Shown here piece by piece: positions 1-6,090 of a stretch of 26,275 nt of DNA (its first letter is position 1; every line of letters starts with the position of its first letter). The stretch spans positions 1 through 26,275 of IMG/VR virus record IMGVR_UViG_3300017740_002194; one strand, 5' to 3'. Under the pieces are notes generated by a model that was not told the origin of the DNA, did no database searches, and saw only the letters and a list, made by a program, of their open reading frames with translations. The DNA comes from a virus. The translations under genes and the position numbers were made by a program.

Positions 1-2
1 AC

Positions 3-113
3 TTAAAAGTAACTCACATGCACAATGCTTGGAAAAAGATGGTTGATTATGATCTTTGGAAAAACATGAACACAAGTAGTCATGACAGTTACGTATATAA
101 AATAAACAAATAA
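3..113 (+). CDS. C-terminal end of an unidentified protein (5' truncated by window edge)
   Basis: The frame is open from the first complete codon at base 3 to a TAA at 111-113, giving 36 residues ending in VYKINK. It contains in-frame ATGs at 18 and 66, so a very short complete gene of 32 residues starting at 18 is also possible. The next gene starts two bases after the stop, as is usual in this window. The fragment is Lys/His/Trp-rich and I recognise no family. Confidence 0.5.
   Translation, partial: LKVTHMHNAWKKMVDYDLWKNMNTSSHDSYVYKINK
94..100 (+). promoter_or_regulatory. TATATAA late-promoter-like motif
   Basis: TATATAA lies 14 bases before the ATG of the next small gene, inside the 3' end of the preceding frame. 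It matches the short motif seen in many intergenic gaps further on. The genes that follow are of early type, so this copy could be chance in AT-rich DNA. Confidence 0.25.
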
Positions 114-114
114 T

Positions 115-270
115 ATGTCGGATTTAATTGCAATAATCGGAGTCATCGCAGCAGCCTATCTAATGGGCTGGTTGCGAGGTTCTGAAACTGAAAGAACGAG
201 AATCAGAAGAATGTTAAACTACACGATGGATGAGTGGGAAGAATTATTTAAAAAACACGAAGATGAGTAA
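115..270 (+). CDS. Small single-TM protein, 51 aa
   Basis: The ATG at 115 opens a 51-residue frame. Residues 4-19 (LIAIIGVIAAAYLMGW) form one hydrophobic segment. An Arg-rich stretch follows (RGSETERTRIRR), which by the positive-inside rule would place the C-terminus in the cytoplasm, and the tail is acidic (EELFKKHEDE). The stop overlaps the start of the next gene in the string ATGAGTAA, suggesting coupled translation. No family is recognised; small one-TM proteins like this are common in phage early regions. Confidence 0.6.
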   Translation: MSDLIAIIGVIAAAYLMGWLRGSETERTRIRRMLNYTMDEWEELFKKHEDE

Positions 271-433
271 AAGAAAAAATCAAATACAGCAAGAATTAGC
301 AATCTTAAAAATAGATTTAAACTCAAATTATGGTGTTGGTAGATATGAAGAGGAAAGATGTCAAAAGATATTTGATATAATGTTTAAACTAAAAGAAGAA
401 ATTAAATTCATAAACCAAAACAAAGATGAGTAA
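263..433 (+). CDS. Small charged protein, 56 aa, unknown
   Basis: I place the start at ATG 263 (MSKRKNQIQQ) rather than the upstream in-frame ATG at 230. The 263 start sits in an ATGAGTAA overlap with the preceding stop, exactly as at the next junction, while 230 would lie deep inside the previous gene. The product is Lys/Glu/Ile-rich, probably helical, with no cysteine pairs or membrane segment apart from one Cys near the middle. Function unknown. Confidence 0.6.
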   Translation: MSKRKNQIQQELAILKIDLNSNYGVGRYEEERCQKIFDIMFKLKEEIKFINQNKDE

Positions 434-551
434 TGTAATAAATAATAATCTTTTGGAAAAGTTTTTTCAAAAGTATCTAGACTTAGGTTATACTGATAAA
501 GAAGCAGAAGTAAAAGCAAATAACGACTTTTGGGAAACTTTAAACGTTTAA
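426..551 (+). CDS. Small protein, 41 aa, unknown
   Basis: ATG 426 overlaps the previous stop in an ATGAGTAA string. The 41-residue product (MSNVINNNLLEKFF...) ends NDFWETLNV. It contains YLDLGYTDKEAEVKAN, which reads like a short helix-turn-helix-type helical pair, but no family can be named. Its stop codon abuts the first copy of the repeated upstream element, so it ends a small transcription block. Confidence 0.55.
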   Translation: MSNVINNNLLEKFFQKYLDLGYTDKEAEVKANNDFWETLNV

Positions 552-633
552 TTGTTCATAACTTTTTGAAAAAAGTTGCCTCTAGATTTTTTTATGTCAA
601 AGATTATAGTTATATTAGTATTATAATTAAAAC
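551..633 (+). promoter_or_regulatory. Repeated upstream element, copy 1
   Basis: This is the first of six copies. It has the left arm TTGTTCATAACTTTTTG, an A/T palindrome (AACTTTTT, GA, AAAAAGTT), then TTGCC, and a core beginning GTCAAAGATTATAG at 596 that runs into TTATATTAGTATTATAAT. This copy lacks the CACGGG present in the others. The ATG of the next gene follows 10 bases after the element. TATAAT resembles a -10 box. Alternatively TATATTAG, preceded about 20 bases upstream by a T-run, resembles the Bacteroidetes TAnnTTTG/TTTG promoter with a mismatch in each box. Confidence 0.75.
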
Positions 634-642
634 TTAAACAAA

Positions 643-828
643 ATGAATAATATAGAAAAATTAGAGAAAAGCCTAAGTTTCCATACAGAAATGGGAAACA
701 TTGGTATGGTTAATACTCTTAAGCCACTGCTTATAAAAAAAATAAAAGATCTTCTTTTATTTAACATGGACATGGGAAATAAAGGCATGACTAGTATTCT
801 TACTAACAAACTTAATAAACTTAAATAA
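643..828 (+). CDS. Small protein with internal duplication, 61 aa
   Basis: This is the first gene behind copy 1 of the repeated element. The sequence holds two tandem copies of a roughly 24-residue unit: LSFHTEMGNIGMVNTL and LLFNMDMGNKGMTSIL. They share the pattern L-x-F-x-x-[ED]MGN-x-GM-x-x-x-L, so the gene seems to have arisen by internal duplication. No cysteines or membrane segment. Family and function are unknown. The next ATG follows the stop by one base. Confidence 0.65.
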   Translation: MNNIEKLEKSLSFHTEMGNIGMVNTLKPLLIKKIKDLLLFNMDMGNKGMTSILTNKLNKLK

Positions 829-829
829 T

Positions 830-985
830 ATGAATTGGAATAAAATAATAGATCAATTAGATGACAAGATGGATTATATGGGAGAATCCAAAATGATGCA
901 CAATAGATATTGGGTACACAGAGCTGCCATGACAATGAAAAAATTAATTAATCACAAATTAACACTTGAGAATAATGGAAAGTAA
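830..985 (+). CDS. Small protein, 51 aa, unknown
   Basis: The ATG at 830 follows the previous stop by one base and the 51-residue frame ends at TAA 983-985, overlapping the next gene's start at 975. The product is rich in Met, His and Lys (KMDYMGESKMMHNRYWVHR) and probably helical. No recognised domain. Tight spacing on both sides in the same direction is the main evidence that it is real. Confidence 0.55.
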   Translation: MNWNKIIDQLDDKMDYMGESKMMHNRYWVHRAAMTMKKLINHKLTLENNGK

Positions 986-1346
986 AGAAAAAATCTACGA
1001 AGAAGTTTTAGAAACAATGGGTGCAAAAAATATCTCATCTAAAACTCAAAAGAAAAATGGTACTTCAATGTGGAGACTAAAGACTGGAGAAACTGTAGCA
1101 GAATATTCTACTGGTTATGTTAGAAAAATAAGATATTATATTAGAATGTCAGATAGTAGACTGTTACAAGATACTTGTTGGCAATTAAATCCAACTAGAA
1201 CTTATCCAGCTTCTTGGAAAAGTCCAGAAACAGGCAATACTTATAATTGGATGGCTAGAGAAAGAATTATGCTAAACACAAGAGAAGAAAGACTTAAAAA
1301 AATTCTAAATTATGCAACTAAAAAAATGTTGAAAAAAGTTGCCTAA
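975..1346 (+). CDS. Unknown protein, 123 aa, ending inside repeat copy 2
   Basis: I take ATG 975 (MESKEKIYEE) as the start. A TTG three codons upstream is in frame but less likely. The product is basic and soluble-looking, with a Tyr/Arg-rich centre (YVRKIRYYIRMSDSRLL) and a Trp-containing segment (SWKSPETGNTYNWMARER). The last residues KKVA and the stop are encoded by the left part of the repeated upstream element (GAAAAAAGTTGCCTAA), so the element's edge has become coding sequence. No family recognised. Confidence 0.65.
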   Translation: MESKEKIYEEVLETMGAKNISSKTQKKNGTSMWRLKTGETVAEYSTGYVRKIRYYIRMSDSRLLQDTCWQLNPTRTYPASWKSPETGNTYNWMARERIMLNTREERLKKILNYATKKMLKKVA

Positions 1347-1395
1347 AAATTTTCACGGGTCAAAGATTATAGTTATATTAGTATTATAATTAAAA
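1331..1395 (+). promoter_or_regulatory. Repeated upstream element, copy 2
   Basis: This copy runs GAAAAAAGTTGCC, TAAAAATTTTCACGG, then the GTCAAAG core from 1359 and TTATATTAGTATTATAAT. It lacks the TTGTTCATAAC arm. Its left half overlaps the last codons and stop of the upstream gene. The next ATG (1405) follows 9 bases after the element, giving a very short mRNA leader if TATAAT is the -10 box. Confidence 0.75.
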
Positions 1396-1404
1396 ATAAA
1401 GGTT

Positions 1405-1593
1405 ATGGCAAATAAAGAAAATATAGAAAAGTTAAGTTTAAGTTGGAGTAGTAAATCTCAATATGATTGGGAGTTATGTTCTAATTTTCATTCAGATAAT
1501 CCAGTTATTACTTTGGACGAATATGTTGAAATAAATAAAATTCACGTTGAGTTTGAAGAAGGTTGTGAGAAATTAGGAATAAAATTTATATAA
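1405..1593 (+). CDS. Small acidic protein, 62 aa, unknown
   Basis: First gene behind repeat copy 2, with a GGTTATGG start context. The 62 residues (MANKENIEKL...) are acidic and Trp/Ser-containing (SLSWSSKSQYDWELCSNF). The C-terminus VEFEEGCEKLGIKFI looks like a helix followed by a strand. No family recognised; a small soluble early-type phage protein is the likeliest description. Confidence 0.6.
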   Translation: MANKENIEKLSLSWSSKSQYDWELCSNFHSDNPVITLDEYVEINKIHVEFEEGCEKLGIKFI

Positions 1594-1603
1594 AATAAAG
1601 GTT

Positions 1604-1738
1604 ATGAAAAAGAATTTATATATAGTAGCATTATATGAGTATAGAGATATTTATCAAGTCATTGATAATATAGATGATTCTGTTGTATTCCAAGGCAGTA
1701 AAGCTGATTGTAAAAAGCATAAACGTAAAAATAATTAA
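1604..1738 (+). CDS. Small protein, 44 aa, unknown
   Basis: ATG 1604 follows the previous stop by ten bases with the same AAAGGTTATG start context as the gene before it. The 44 residues begin with a hydrophobic beta-like stretch (NLYIVALYEYRDIY) and end in a basic tail (KKHKRKNN). Repeat copy 3 starts just after the stop. Function unknown. Confidence 0.5.
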   Translation: MKKNLYIVALYEYRDIYQVIDNIDDSVVFQGSKADCKKHKRKNN

Positions 1739-1747
1739 AAAATAAAT

Positions 1748-1805
1748 GCCTAAAAATTTTCACGGGTCAAAGAAAATAGTTATATTAGTATTATAAATTT
1801 AAAAC
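1748..1805 (+). promoter_or_regulatory. Repeated upstream element, copy 3 (shortest)
   Basis: The shortest copy: GCCTAAAAATTTTCACGG, then the GTCAAAG core in which ATTATAG is changed to AAAATAG, then TTATATTAGTATTATAAAT. It lacks the palindromic left arm altogether, which shows that the conserved part is CACGGGTCAAAG through TATTATAA. The ATG of the phosphatase gene follows 8 bases later. Confidence 0.75.
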
Positions 1806-1813
1806 GTAAAAAA

Positions 1814-2281
1814 ATGACAGATCAAAAATGGGTAATATTCGACTTAGATGGAACCTTAGCGAATATAGATGCAAGAAGAAAGCTTGCAACAAAGCCAAAT
1901 GGTAAAATAGATTGGGATATATTTTTCGATCCTGCAAATATAAAGTTAGATCAGCCAAATCATGCTGTGATAAAAATGGCTCAACTTCTTGCAGAGTCTG
2001 GTCACATGATCGCTATATTTAGTGGTAGAAGTAAAGGTACTCAATTGACTACTAAGAGTTGGTTGGTTAAACACAAAGTACCTTTTCATGTAATTAAGAT
2101 GAGACCAACTGGCAAAGATTGGATGTTTAAGCCAGATGATCAACTTAAACAAAATTGGTTAGATGATTTATTTCCAGATAAAGGCAACATTGTTTGTGTC
2201 TTTGATGACAGAGATAAAGTTGTAAAAATGTGGAGAAATAACGACCTAACATGTATGCAAGTTGCTCCAGGCGACTTTTAA
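1814..2281 (+). CDS. Polynucleotide 3'-phosphatase domain (HAD superfamily, PNKP-like)
   Basis: The 155-residue protein matches the phosphatase half of T4 polynucleotide kinase/phosphatase, which removes 3'-phosphates from RNA or DNA ends. Visible HAD motifs are FDLDGTLA with D10 and D12 (motif I), IFSGRS with S70 and R72 (motif II), FKPDDQLKQNWL with K106 (motif III) and VFDDRDKVVKMW with D131, D132 and D134 (motif IV). The CMQVAPGDF ending is also typical. No P-loop kinase domain is present, so this is a stand-alone phosphatase. It is preceded by repeat copy 3 and followed by a strong terminator, making a one-gene unit. It could serve RNA repair or DNA end clean-up with the ligase downstream. 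Confidence 0.85.
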   Translation: MTDQKWVIFDLDGTLANIDARRKLATKPNGKIDWDIFFDPANIKLDQPNHAVIKMAQLLAESGHMIAIFSGRSKGTQLTTKSWLVKHKVPFHVIKMRPTGKDWMFKPDDQLKQNWLDDLFPDKGNIVCVFDDRDKVVKMWRNNDLTCMQVAPGDF

Positions 2282-2284
2282 AAT

Positions 2285-2307
2285 AAAGACTCTTCGGAGT
2301 CTTTTTT
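2285..2307 (+). terminator. Rho-independent terminator with TTCG tetraloop
   Basis: AAAGACTC pairs perfectly with GAGTCTTT around a TTCG tetraloop, followed by a T-run (2302-2307). It begins four bases after the stop of the phosphatase gene. This is the only GC-containing, textbook intrinsic terminator I see in the window. Confidence 0.9.
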
Positions 2308-2370
2308 ACTTTTTTGAAAAAAGTTTTAGTTTTTATGTAAATTTGCTTGAAAACATGTAATTATAATTAT
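2308..2370 (+). promoter_or_regulatory. Leader region with partial resemblance to the repeated element
   Basis: Directly after the terminator lies ACTTTTTTGAAAAAAGT, the same A/T palindrome that opens repeat copies 1, 5 and 6, but the CACGGGTCAAAG core is missing. Further on, TTTGC and a TATAATTATATG box about 20 bases later resemble a Bacteroidetes -33/-7 pair. A promoter is needed here because of the terminator upstream, but which bases form it is uncertain. Confidence 0.4.
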
Positions 2371-2565
2371 ATGAACAAACAAATAAAAACACCGATAGCA
2401 AATTTAATCGAGCAATTCGAATCAGAATTATATCACGATAATACTAGAGATGGATTGAAATATGCTATTGAACTTTCTAAAAAGATGCTTAGAAAGGAAA
2501 AGAGTATAATGTGCTGGTTTGCTCGAGAGTGGCACAAAGCAAAACGTAAAAACAAATTCCAATGA
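2371..2565 (+). CDS. Small basic protein, 64 aa, unknown
   Basis: I choose ATG 2371 (MNKQIKTPIA) over a TTG at 2347, because 2371 immediately follows the promoter-like TATAATTAT. The product is helical, with an amphipathic first half (LIEQFESELYHDNT) and a basic C-terminus (EWHKAKRKNKFQ). The stop overlaps the next gene by four bases (ATGA). Function unknown. Confidence 0.6.
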   Translation: MNKQIKTPIANLIEQFESELYHDNTRDGLKYAIELSKKMLRKEKSIMCWFAREWHKAKRKNKFQ

Positions 2566-2987
2566 AACATTTATTTAAAGAAACTATAAAATATAACGAA
2601 CTAACTGGTAAAGAACAAGAGGTTTATAATTATGCTAAAACTGCATCGACTCTTGCAGACTATGGATTTGCATGTAATTTAATTACCGCAGATAAACATG
2701 GAGCAGATATGATAGCCTATAATTTTTTTACTAGTGAAAATATTCTAATTCAATTAAAAGGATCTCGTGCCGTAGTAGATAAAAAATATGTAGGCAGAAA
2801 TTTATGGATCGCATTTACAGATAGAAAAACAAATGAAATTTGTATATACGAACATGACATGGCATTAGAGATTTTTGAAAATTCAAAGAGCTCAACTACA
2901 AAAACTTGGAAACTTACAGGTCTTTATAGTGGTAGATCTTTGTACAAACAATTTAATGAAATTATATTACGCCTACCTTTAAACTAA
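2562..2987 (+). CDS. Possible PD-(D/E)XK-fold nuclease-like protein, 141 aa
   Basis: The central part reads like a restriction-endonuclease-like core. HGADMIAY places D49 at the end of a strand, about 15 residues later ILIQLKGSR gives a Q-x-K (Q64, K66) in the position of (D/E)-x-K, and a hydrophobic strand NLWIAFTDR follows. Helical flanks would complete the fold. Gln in place of Glu occurs in some family members but weakens the call. The gene is coupled to the preceding small gene (ATGA) and precedes membrane-protein genes. A stable-fold DNA-binding protein without nuclease activity is an alternative. Confidence 0.45.
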   Translation: MKHLFKETIKYNELTGKEQEVYNYAKTASTLADYGFACNLITADKHGADMIAYNFFTSENILIQLKGSRAVVDKKYVGRNLWIAFTDRKTNEICIYEHDMALEIFENSKSSTTKTWKLTGLYSGRSLYKQFNEIILRLPLN

Positions 2988-3000
2988 AAAATAAAAAAAC

Positions 3001-3201
3001 ATGAAACAACAAATAATAAAAAGAATAACTGAAAACGAAGGTTTAATAGGTTTTATAAATTGTTATTTAATAATAATGGGTTATAGAGATATAATAGATC
3101 CAAATTCTAGTCAATTTAGTGTATGGTGGGGATGGACAATTATGGCACTTGCTATTTATAGTTCAATTCCATTTTTTAAGAAATTGATTTTAGGTAGATA
3201 A
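3001..3201 (+). CDS. Small membrane protein, 66 aa
   Basis: Starts at ATG 3001 after an AAATAAAAAAAC leader. Two hydrophobic segments are visible, at about residues 15-28 (LIGFINCYLIIMGY) and 42-60 (WWGWTIMALAIYSSIPFF), joined by a short polar loop with IIDPNSSQFS. The tail is basic (KKLILGR). The layout suggests a two-TM hairpin in the inner membrane. No family recognised. Confidence 0.6.
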   Translation: MKQQIIKRITENEGLIGFINCYLIIMGYRDIIDPNSSQFSVWWGWTIMALAIYSSIPFFKKLILGR

Positions 3202-3219
3202 ACAAAACTACATTTTTTC

Positions 3220-3226
3220 ATATAAT
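3220..3226 (+). promoter_or_regulatory. ATATAAT late-promoter-like motif
   Basis: ATATAAT stands in the 29-base gap before the zinc-finger gene, four bases ahead of its ATG at 3231. It is a one-base-shifted form of the TATATAA motif found before later genes. The spacing is so short that the transcript would be nearly leaderless. Confidence 0.35.
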
Positions 3227-3230
3227 CTAT

Positions 3231-3365
3231 ATGAAATGTTCAATATGTAACAATAAAATAACAGGCTTTGGTAATAACGCAGAGCCTGTTAATAATGGAA
3301 GATGTTGTGATACATGCAACTTTACAACTGTTATACCAGCAAGATTAAAGGAATTAGAAAAATGA
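3231..3365 (+). CDS. Small zinc-finger protein, 44 aa
   Basis: The 44 residues contain two cysteine knuckles: CSICNNKITGFGNNAEPV and RCCDTCN. This gives a C-x2-C ... C-C-x2-C arrangement suited to binding one zinc ion. The block GFGNNAEPVNNGRCCDTCN matches a small protein I have seen repeatedly in phage genomes, always of unknown function. The stop overlaps the next start in ATGA. It is too short for standard ORF cut-offs. Confidence 0.75.
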   Translation: MKCSICNNKITGFGNNAEPVNNGRCCDTCNFTTVIPARLKELEK

Positions 3366-3571
3366 TAGAGATCTTAGGATATGTCGCAACAGCAATAGTA
3401 ATATTTTCATTTACTATAAGAAATTTAAAATGGTTAAGAATAGCCAATACTATAGGTTGTTTTTTATTTACAGTCTACGGTTTACTTCTCTTAAACATGC
3501 CTATTATAATTACAAATACGGCAATTATGATTATAAATTTGTATCAAATATCAGAAACTTTAAAAAAGTAA
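3362..3571 (+). CDS. YgjV-like small membrane protein, 69 aa
   Basis: ATG 3362 (MIEILGYVAT) forms an ATGA overlap with the zinc-finger gene, so the upstream in-frame ATG at 3314, inside that gene, is rejected. Three short hydrophobic segments follow each other (GYVATAIVIFSFTIR, IANTIGCFLFTVYGLLLL, IIITNTAIMIINLYQI) with the polar joint RNLKWLRI between the first two. This arrangement resembles the YgjV family of bacterial inner-membrane proteins, whose function is not settled. The C-terminal KK residues run up to repeat copy 4. Confidence 0.6.
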   Translation: MIEILGYVATAIVIFSFTIRNLKWLRIANTIGCFLFTVYGLLLLNMPIIITNTAIMIINLYQISETLKK

Positions 3572-3578
3572 AAAAAGT

Positions 3579-3645
3579 GAAAAAAGTTGCCTCAAAATTT
3601 TCACGGGTCAAAGATTATAGTTATATTAGTATTATAATTAAAACT
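3579..3645 (+). promoter_or_regulatory. Repeated upstream element, copy 4
   Basis: Runs GAAAAAAGTTGCC, TCAAAATTTTCACGG, the GTCAAAG core (3607) and TTATATTAGTATTATAAT. It is nearly identical to copy 2 over its whole length and, like it, lacks the TTGTTCATAAC arm. It begins 7 bases after the previous stop and ends 9 bases before the ATG at 3655. Confidence 0.75.
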
Positions 3646-3654
3646 TAAAACAAT

Positions 3655-3852
3655 ATGTCAAAAACAACATTTATTCTATTACTTATTTTAACGTTTTGTA
3701 TAAGCTCAAGCGTTATTTATTTAGCTATAAATATATTTTTTAAAGTACTACTATTTATAATTACAAGTCCATTACAAGCTTTAATAGCTTTAGTTGCTAT
3801 CTGGATAGCAAGTTTTATTATTAAAAAAATTATTAAAACAATCTTATGTTAG
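3655..3852 (+). CDS. Small membrane protein, 65 aa
   Basis: Nearly the whole chain is hydrophobic, with two likely TM segments at residues 5-37 and 41-57, and a basic end (KKIIKTILC). First gene behind repeat copy 4. Its stop overlaps the ligase start by seven bases, so ligase translation is probably coupled to it. A holin-like role cannot be excluded, but nothing specific supports it. Confidence 0.6.
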   Translation: MSKTTFILLLILTFCISSSVIYLAINIFFKVLLFIITSPLQALIALVAIWIASFIIKKIIKTILC

Positions 3853-5144
3853 AAAAAATAAAAGACTTTGTAGAGCAAAGCAATGCTTCAAATTCAAACT
3901 TAGACAAGTTAAAAGTATTAGAGCAGTTTAAGAACGACCTAGAGGTCACTAGAATGCTCAAGTATGTATATTCACCATTTAAACAATATCATGTTACTTC
4001 AAAAAATCTTAAAAAGAGAAGTGACCTGGTTAGTCCTATTGGGAATCAATATGGTAGCATCTTTACCCTATTAGATACGTTAAATGATAGAATAATCACA
4101 GGACACGATGCCATTGCAGCCGTAAACAGATTTATTCTCGAGAACAGACAATATGAAGAACTCATCTATAACATCATAGACAGAAATCTTAAAACAAGAT
4201 CTACTGCTTCGATGATTAATAAAATTATCCCAGGTTGTGTTCCAACATTTGATGTAGCATTGGCATCTACTTATGATGATAAAACTAAAAAGAAAGTAGA
4301 TTTTATAAAAGATGATTGGTATCTTAGCAGGAAGCTTGATGGAGTTAGATGTCTTGCATTTTTTAACGAATGGGGAGAAGTAAGCCTCTACTCAAGAAGC
4401 GGTAAACCATTTCTTACATTAGAAAACGTTAAAAAAGAATTACAGAGTTTAGACCTACAAAACGTTGTAATGGATGGTGAAATATGTATGGTAGACAAAG
4501 ATGGAAATGAGGACTTTCAATCAATTATTAAAGAGATTAAAAGAAAGAACCACACGATTGAAAAGCCATTATTTCAAGTATTTGATTTAATTACAGCAGA
4601 GGATTTTGCAAATAAGGTTTCAAAAGAGCCATTATATCTTAGACTACAGACGCTTGAGATGATTCTAGGCAATCCAAACCTAGGGTATATTAAATATTTG
4701 CAACAGTATTTGACTACCGGTGAGGACATGGTAAAGGAACAAATGGCAATCGCAGCTAAAGAAGGTTGGGAAGGTTTGATGCTAAGAAAAGACGATGTTT
4801 ATAAAGGTAAGAGAAGCCAAGACATTTTAAAGGTTAAAAAAATGTTTGATGCTGAATATGTCGTAGTCGGTCTTGAAAATGCAATTAACAGAGTAATTGT
4901 AGATGGTAGAGAAGTAGATGAGATGATGCTTAAAAATGTAGTTATAGAACATAAAGGCAATAGAGTACAAGTTGGTAGTGGCTTTAGTCTTGAACAAAAA
5001 AGAAACTTTTTTGAAAATCCTAATAAAATATTAAACAAAACCATAACTGTGCAATACTTCGAAGAAACTACAAATCAAGAAGGAGAACATTCACTAAGGT
5101 TCCCAGTAATTAAAGCAGTCTACGAAGAAGCCAGGGATTTTTAA
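3846..5144 (+). CDS. ATP-dependent DNA ligase
   Basis: At 432 residues it is about the size of T4 gp30-type ligases. An N-terminal helical part (1-150) is followed by the nucleotidyltransferase domain with RKLDGVR (motif I, nucleophile K163, with D165, G166 and R168), YSRSGK (Ia, 182-187), VMDGEI (III, E212), EGLMLRK (IV, 309-315) and ILKVKKM (V, K329 and K331). The C-terminal OB-fold holds VQVGSGFS and KTITVQYFE. It seals nicks using ATP via a ligase-AMP intermediate, most likely in phage replication and recombination. It sits in the transcription unit opened by repeat copy 4, which fits early expression. Confidence 0.95.
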   Translation: MLEKIKDFVEQSNASNSNLDKLKVLEQFKNDLEVTRMLKYVYSPFKQYHVTSKNLKKRSDLVSPIGNQYGSIFTLLDTLNDRIITGHDAIAAVNRFILENRQYEELIYNIIDRNLKTRSTASMINKIIPGCVPTFDVALASTYDDKTKKKVDFIKDDWYLSRKLDGVRCLAFFNEWGEVSLYSRSGKPFLTLENVKKELQSLDLQNVVMDGEICMVDKDGNEDFQSIIKEIKRKNHTIEKPLFQVFDLITAEDFANKVSKEPLYLRLQTLEMILGNPNLGYIKYLQQYLTTGEDMVKEQMAIAAKEGWEGLMLRKDDVYKGKRSQDILKVKKMFDAEYVVVGLENAINRVIVDGREVDEMMLKNVVIEHKGNRVQVGSGFSLEQKRNFFENPNKILNKTITVQYFEETTNQEGEHSLRFPVIKAVYEEARDF

Positions 5145-5154
5145 AGAAAACAAA

Positions 5155-5418
5155 ATGAAAAAAGCACTAAAACTAGTACAATTTTTTATAATTTTAATTC
5201 TTTTATCATGTATTATAATTTTAAGAAAAAATATAAAAAATTCAGAAAATAAACATAGAGAAAAACATTCTTTATTAGTAGATCAATATTTAGACTTACA
5301 GATAGACAACAGTGAATTACTAGACCATATTAATACATTAGACGATGAAATAAAAATATTAGGATCATGTTGTGCAAATGAGGGTTTAACTACTAAAGAC
5401 GTAGAATATGGCGATTAG
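5155..5418 (+). CDS. Membrane-anchored coiled-coil protein, 87 aa (spanin-like?)
   Basis: An N-terminal TM segment (residues about 7-24, LVQFFIILILLSCIIIL) is preceded by two lysines and followed by a long charged helix, with heptad-like hydrophobics in LLVDQYLDLQIDNSELLDHI. It ends in a Cys-Cys-containing tail (GSCCANEG). One N-terminal TM plus a periplasmic coiled coil is the layout of inner-membrane spanins, and a lytic transglycosylase-like gene lies two genes on. The size and layout are generic, so the spanin idea is tentative. Confidence 0.5.
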   Translation: MKKALKLVQFFIILILLSCIIILRKNIKNSENKHREKHSLLVDQYLDLQIDNSELLDHINTLDDEIKILGSCCANEGLTTKDVEYGD

Positions 5419-5578
5419 GCTTCGAAGCAGAAGAATGAGACATAGACTTTATGTAGAAGCAAGAATCCACGAACTACATCAAAAACTGTTTAAAGAAGTA
5501 ATAGACGAAGGAACAGTAGATCAACTATCAAGAAAATTATTATTAAAATATCATAGTAAACTAAAAAAAATAGAATGA
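5408..5578 (+). CDS. Small very basic protein, 56 aa
   Basis: ATG 5408 overlaps the end of the preceding gene by 11 bases and its TGA forms an ATGA junction with the next gene. The N-terminus is strikingly Arg-rich (MAIRLRSRRMRHRL) and the rest is helical (ELHQKLFKEVIDEGTVDQL). The charge suggests nucleic-acid binding, but no family is recognised. Confidence 0.6.
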   Translation: MAIRLRSRRMRHRLYVEARIHELHQKLFKEVIDEGTVDQLSRKLLLKYHSKLKKIE

Positions 5579-6090
5579 TTTTACACTCAATATCGGTACC
5601 TAGAATTAGTGCACTTTTAGTGCCATTTGCATTTTGGGCAGGTTCAACTACAAATGAACCTACAGAAGAAGAATTTTGTTTAGAAGAAAATGAAAAAATT
5701 ATACAAATAACAGACACTGTTGAGGTTGCAGACTCTTCGTTAATACATGCATTAATTAACGTTGAAAGTAGAGGTAAATCAAATCTTTTAGGAGATAAAC
5801 ACTTAGGAGAACCATCAGTTGGCGTTCTACAAATACGTCCAATTATGGTTAGAGAAGTAAATAGAATCTTGAAAATTCAAGGTTCTGAAATTCGTTATAA
5901 AAGAAAAGATCGTTTTAGTAGACAAAGGTCTATTGAAATGTTTGTTATTTGGAGAGACTTTCATCACAAAGGAGATAGTGATGAGGTAATTGCAAAATGC
6001 TGGAATGGAGGTCCTCGAGGCCCTAAGAAAATTAAGACTCAGCATTATTGGAATAAAGTACAGAAAGAACTTAAAGAAATAAGAGGATGA
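5575..6090 (+). CDS. Lytic transglycosylase-like (SLT-fold) protein, exported
   Basis: 171 residues. The start gives a hydrophobic leader (ISALLVPFAFWAG, about 11-23) that looks like a signal peptide or anchor. The domain follows with ALINVESRGKSNLLG (candidate catalytic E64), VGVLQIRPIMVREVN (the G-x-LQI motif) and a C-terminal KCWNGGPRG...THYW-type end resembling the YNxG/YxxKV motif of SLT lysozyme-like domains. Such enzymes cleave the MurNAc-GlcNAc bond of peptidoglycan. It could act in genome entry or lysis. It is coupled by ATGA junctions to genes on both sides. Confidence 0.75.
   Translation: MILHSISVPRISALLVPFAFWAGSTTNEPTEEEFCLEENEKIIQITDTVEVADSSLIHALINVESRGKSNLLGDKHLGEPSVGVLQIRPIMVREVNRILKIQGSEIRYKRKDRFSRQRSIEMFVIWRDFHHKGDSDEVIAKCWNGGPRGPKKIKTQHYWNKVQKELKEIRG

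Noticed and set aside
555-577. A/T palindrome AACTTTTT-GA-AAAAAGTT as an intrinsic terminator
   Set aside because: The stem has only two G-C pairs at its base and no T-run after it on the + strand; it belongs to the conserved upstream element instead.
627-935. Minus-strand frame of 102 codons
   Set aside because: It covers two coupled + strand genes and repeat copy 1. All other support in the window is for + strand transcription, and minus frames here are hydrophobic shadows of AT-rich genes.
3430-3648. 72-residue + strand frame spanning the end of the YgjV-like gene and repeat copy 4
   Set aside because: It overlaps a better-supported gene in another frame, and half of it reads through the repeated regulatory element.
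3655-3852. Small hydrophobic protein called as the holin
   Set aside because: It lies in the early-type block before the DNA ligase, far from the endolysin, and several other small membrane proteins are equally possible.
5155-5578. Adjacent small membrane and basic protein genes as a toxin-antitoxin pair
   Set aside because: No toxin or antitoxin family is recognisable and the TM/coiled-coil layout fits other roles such as a spanin equally well.
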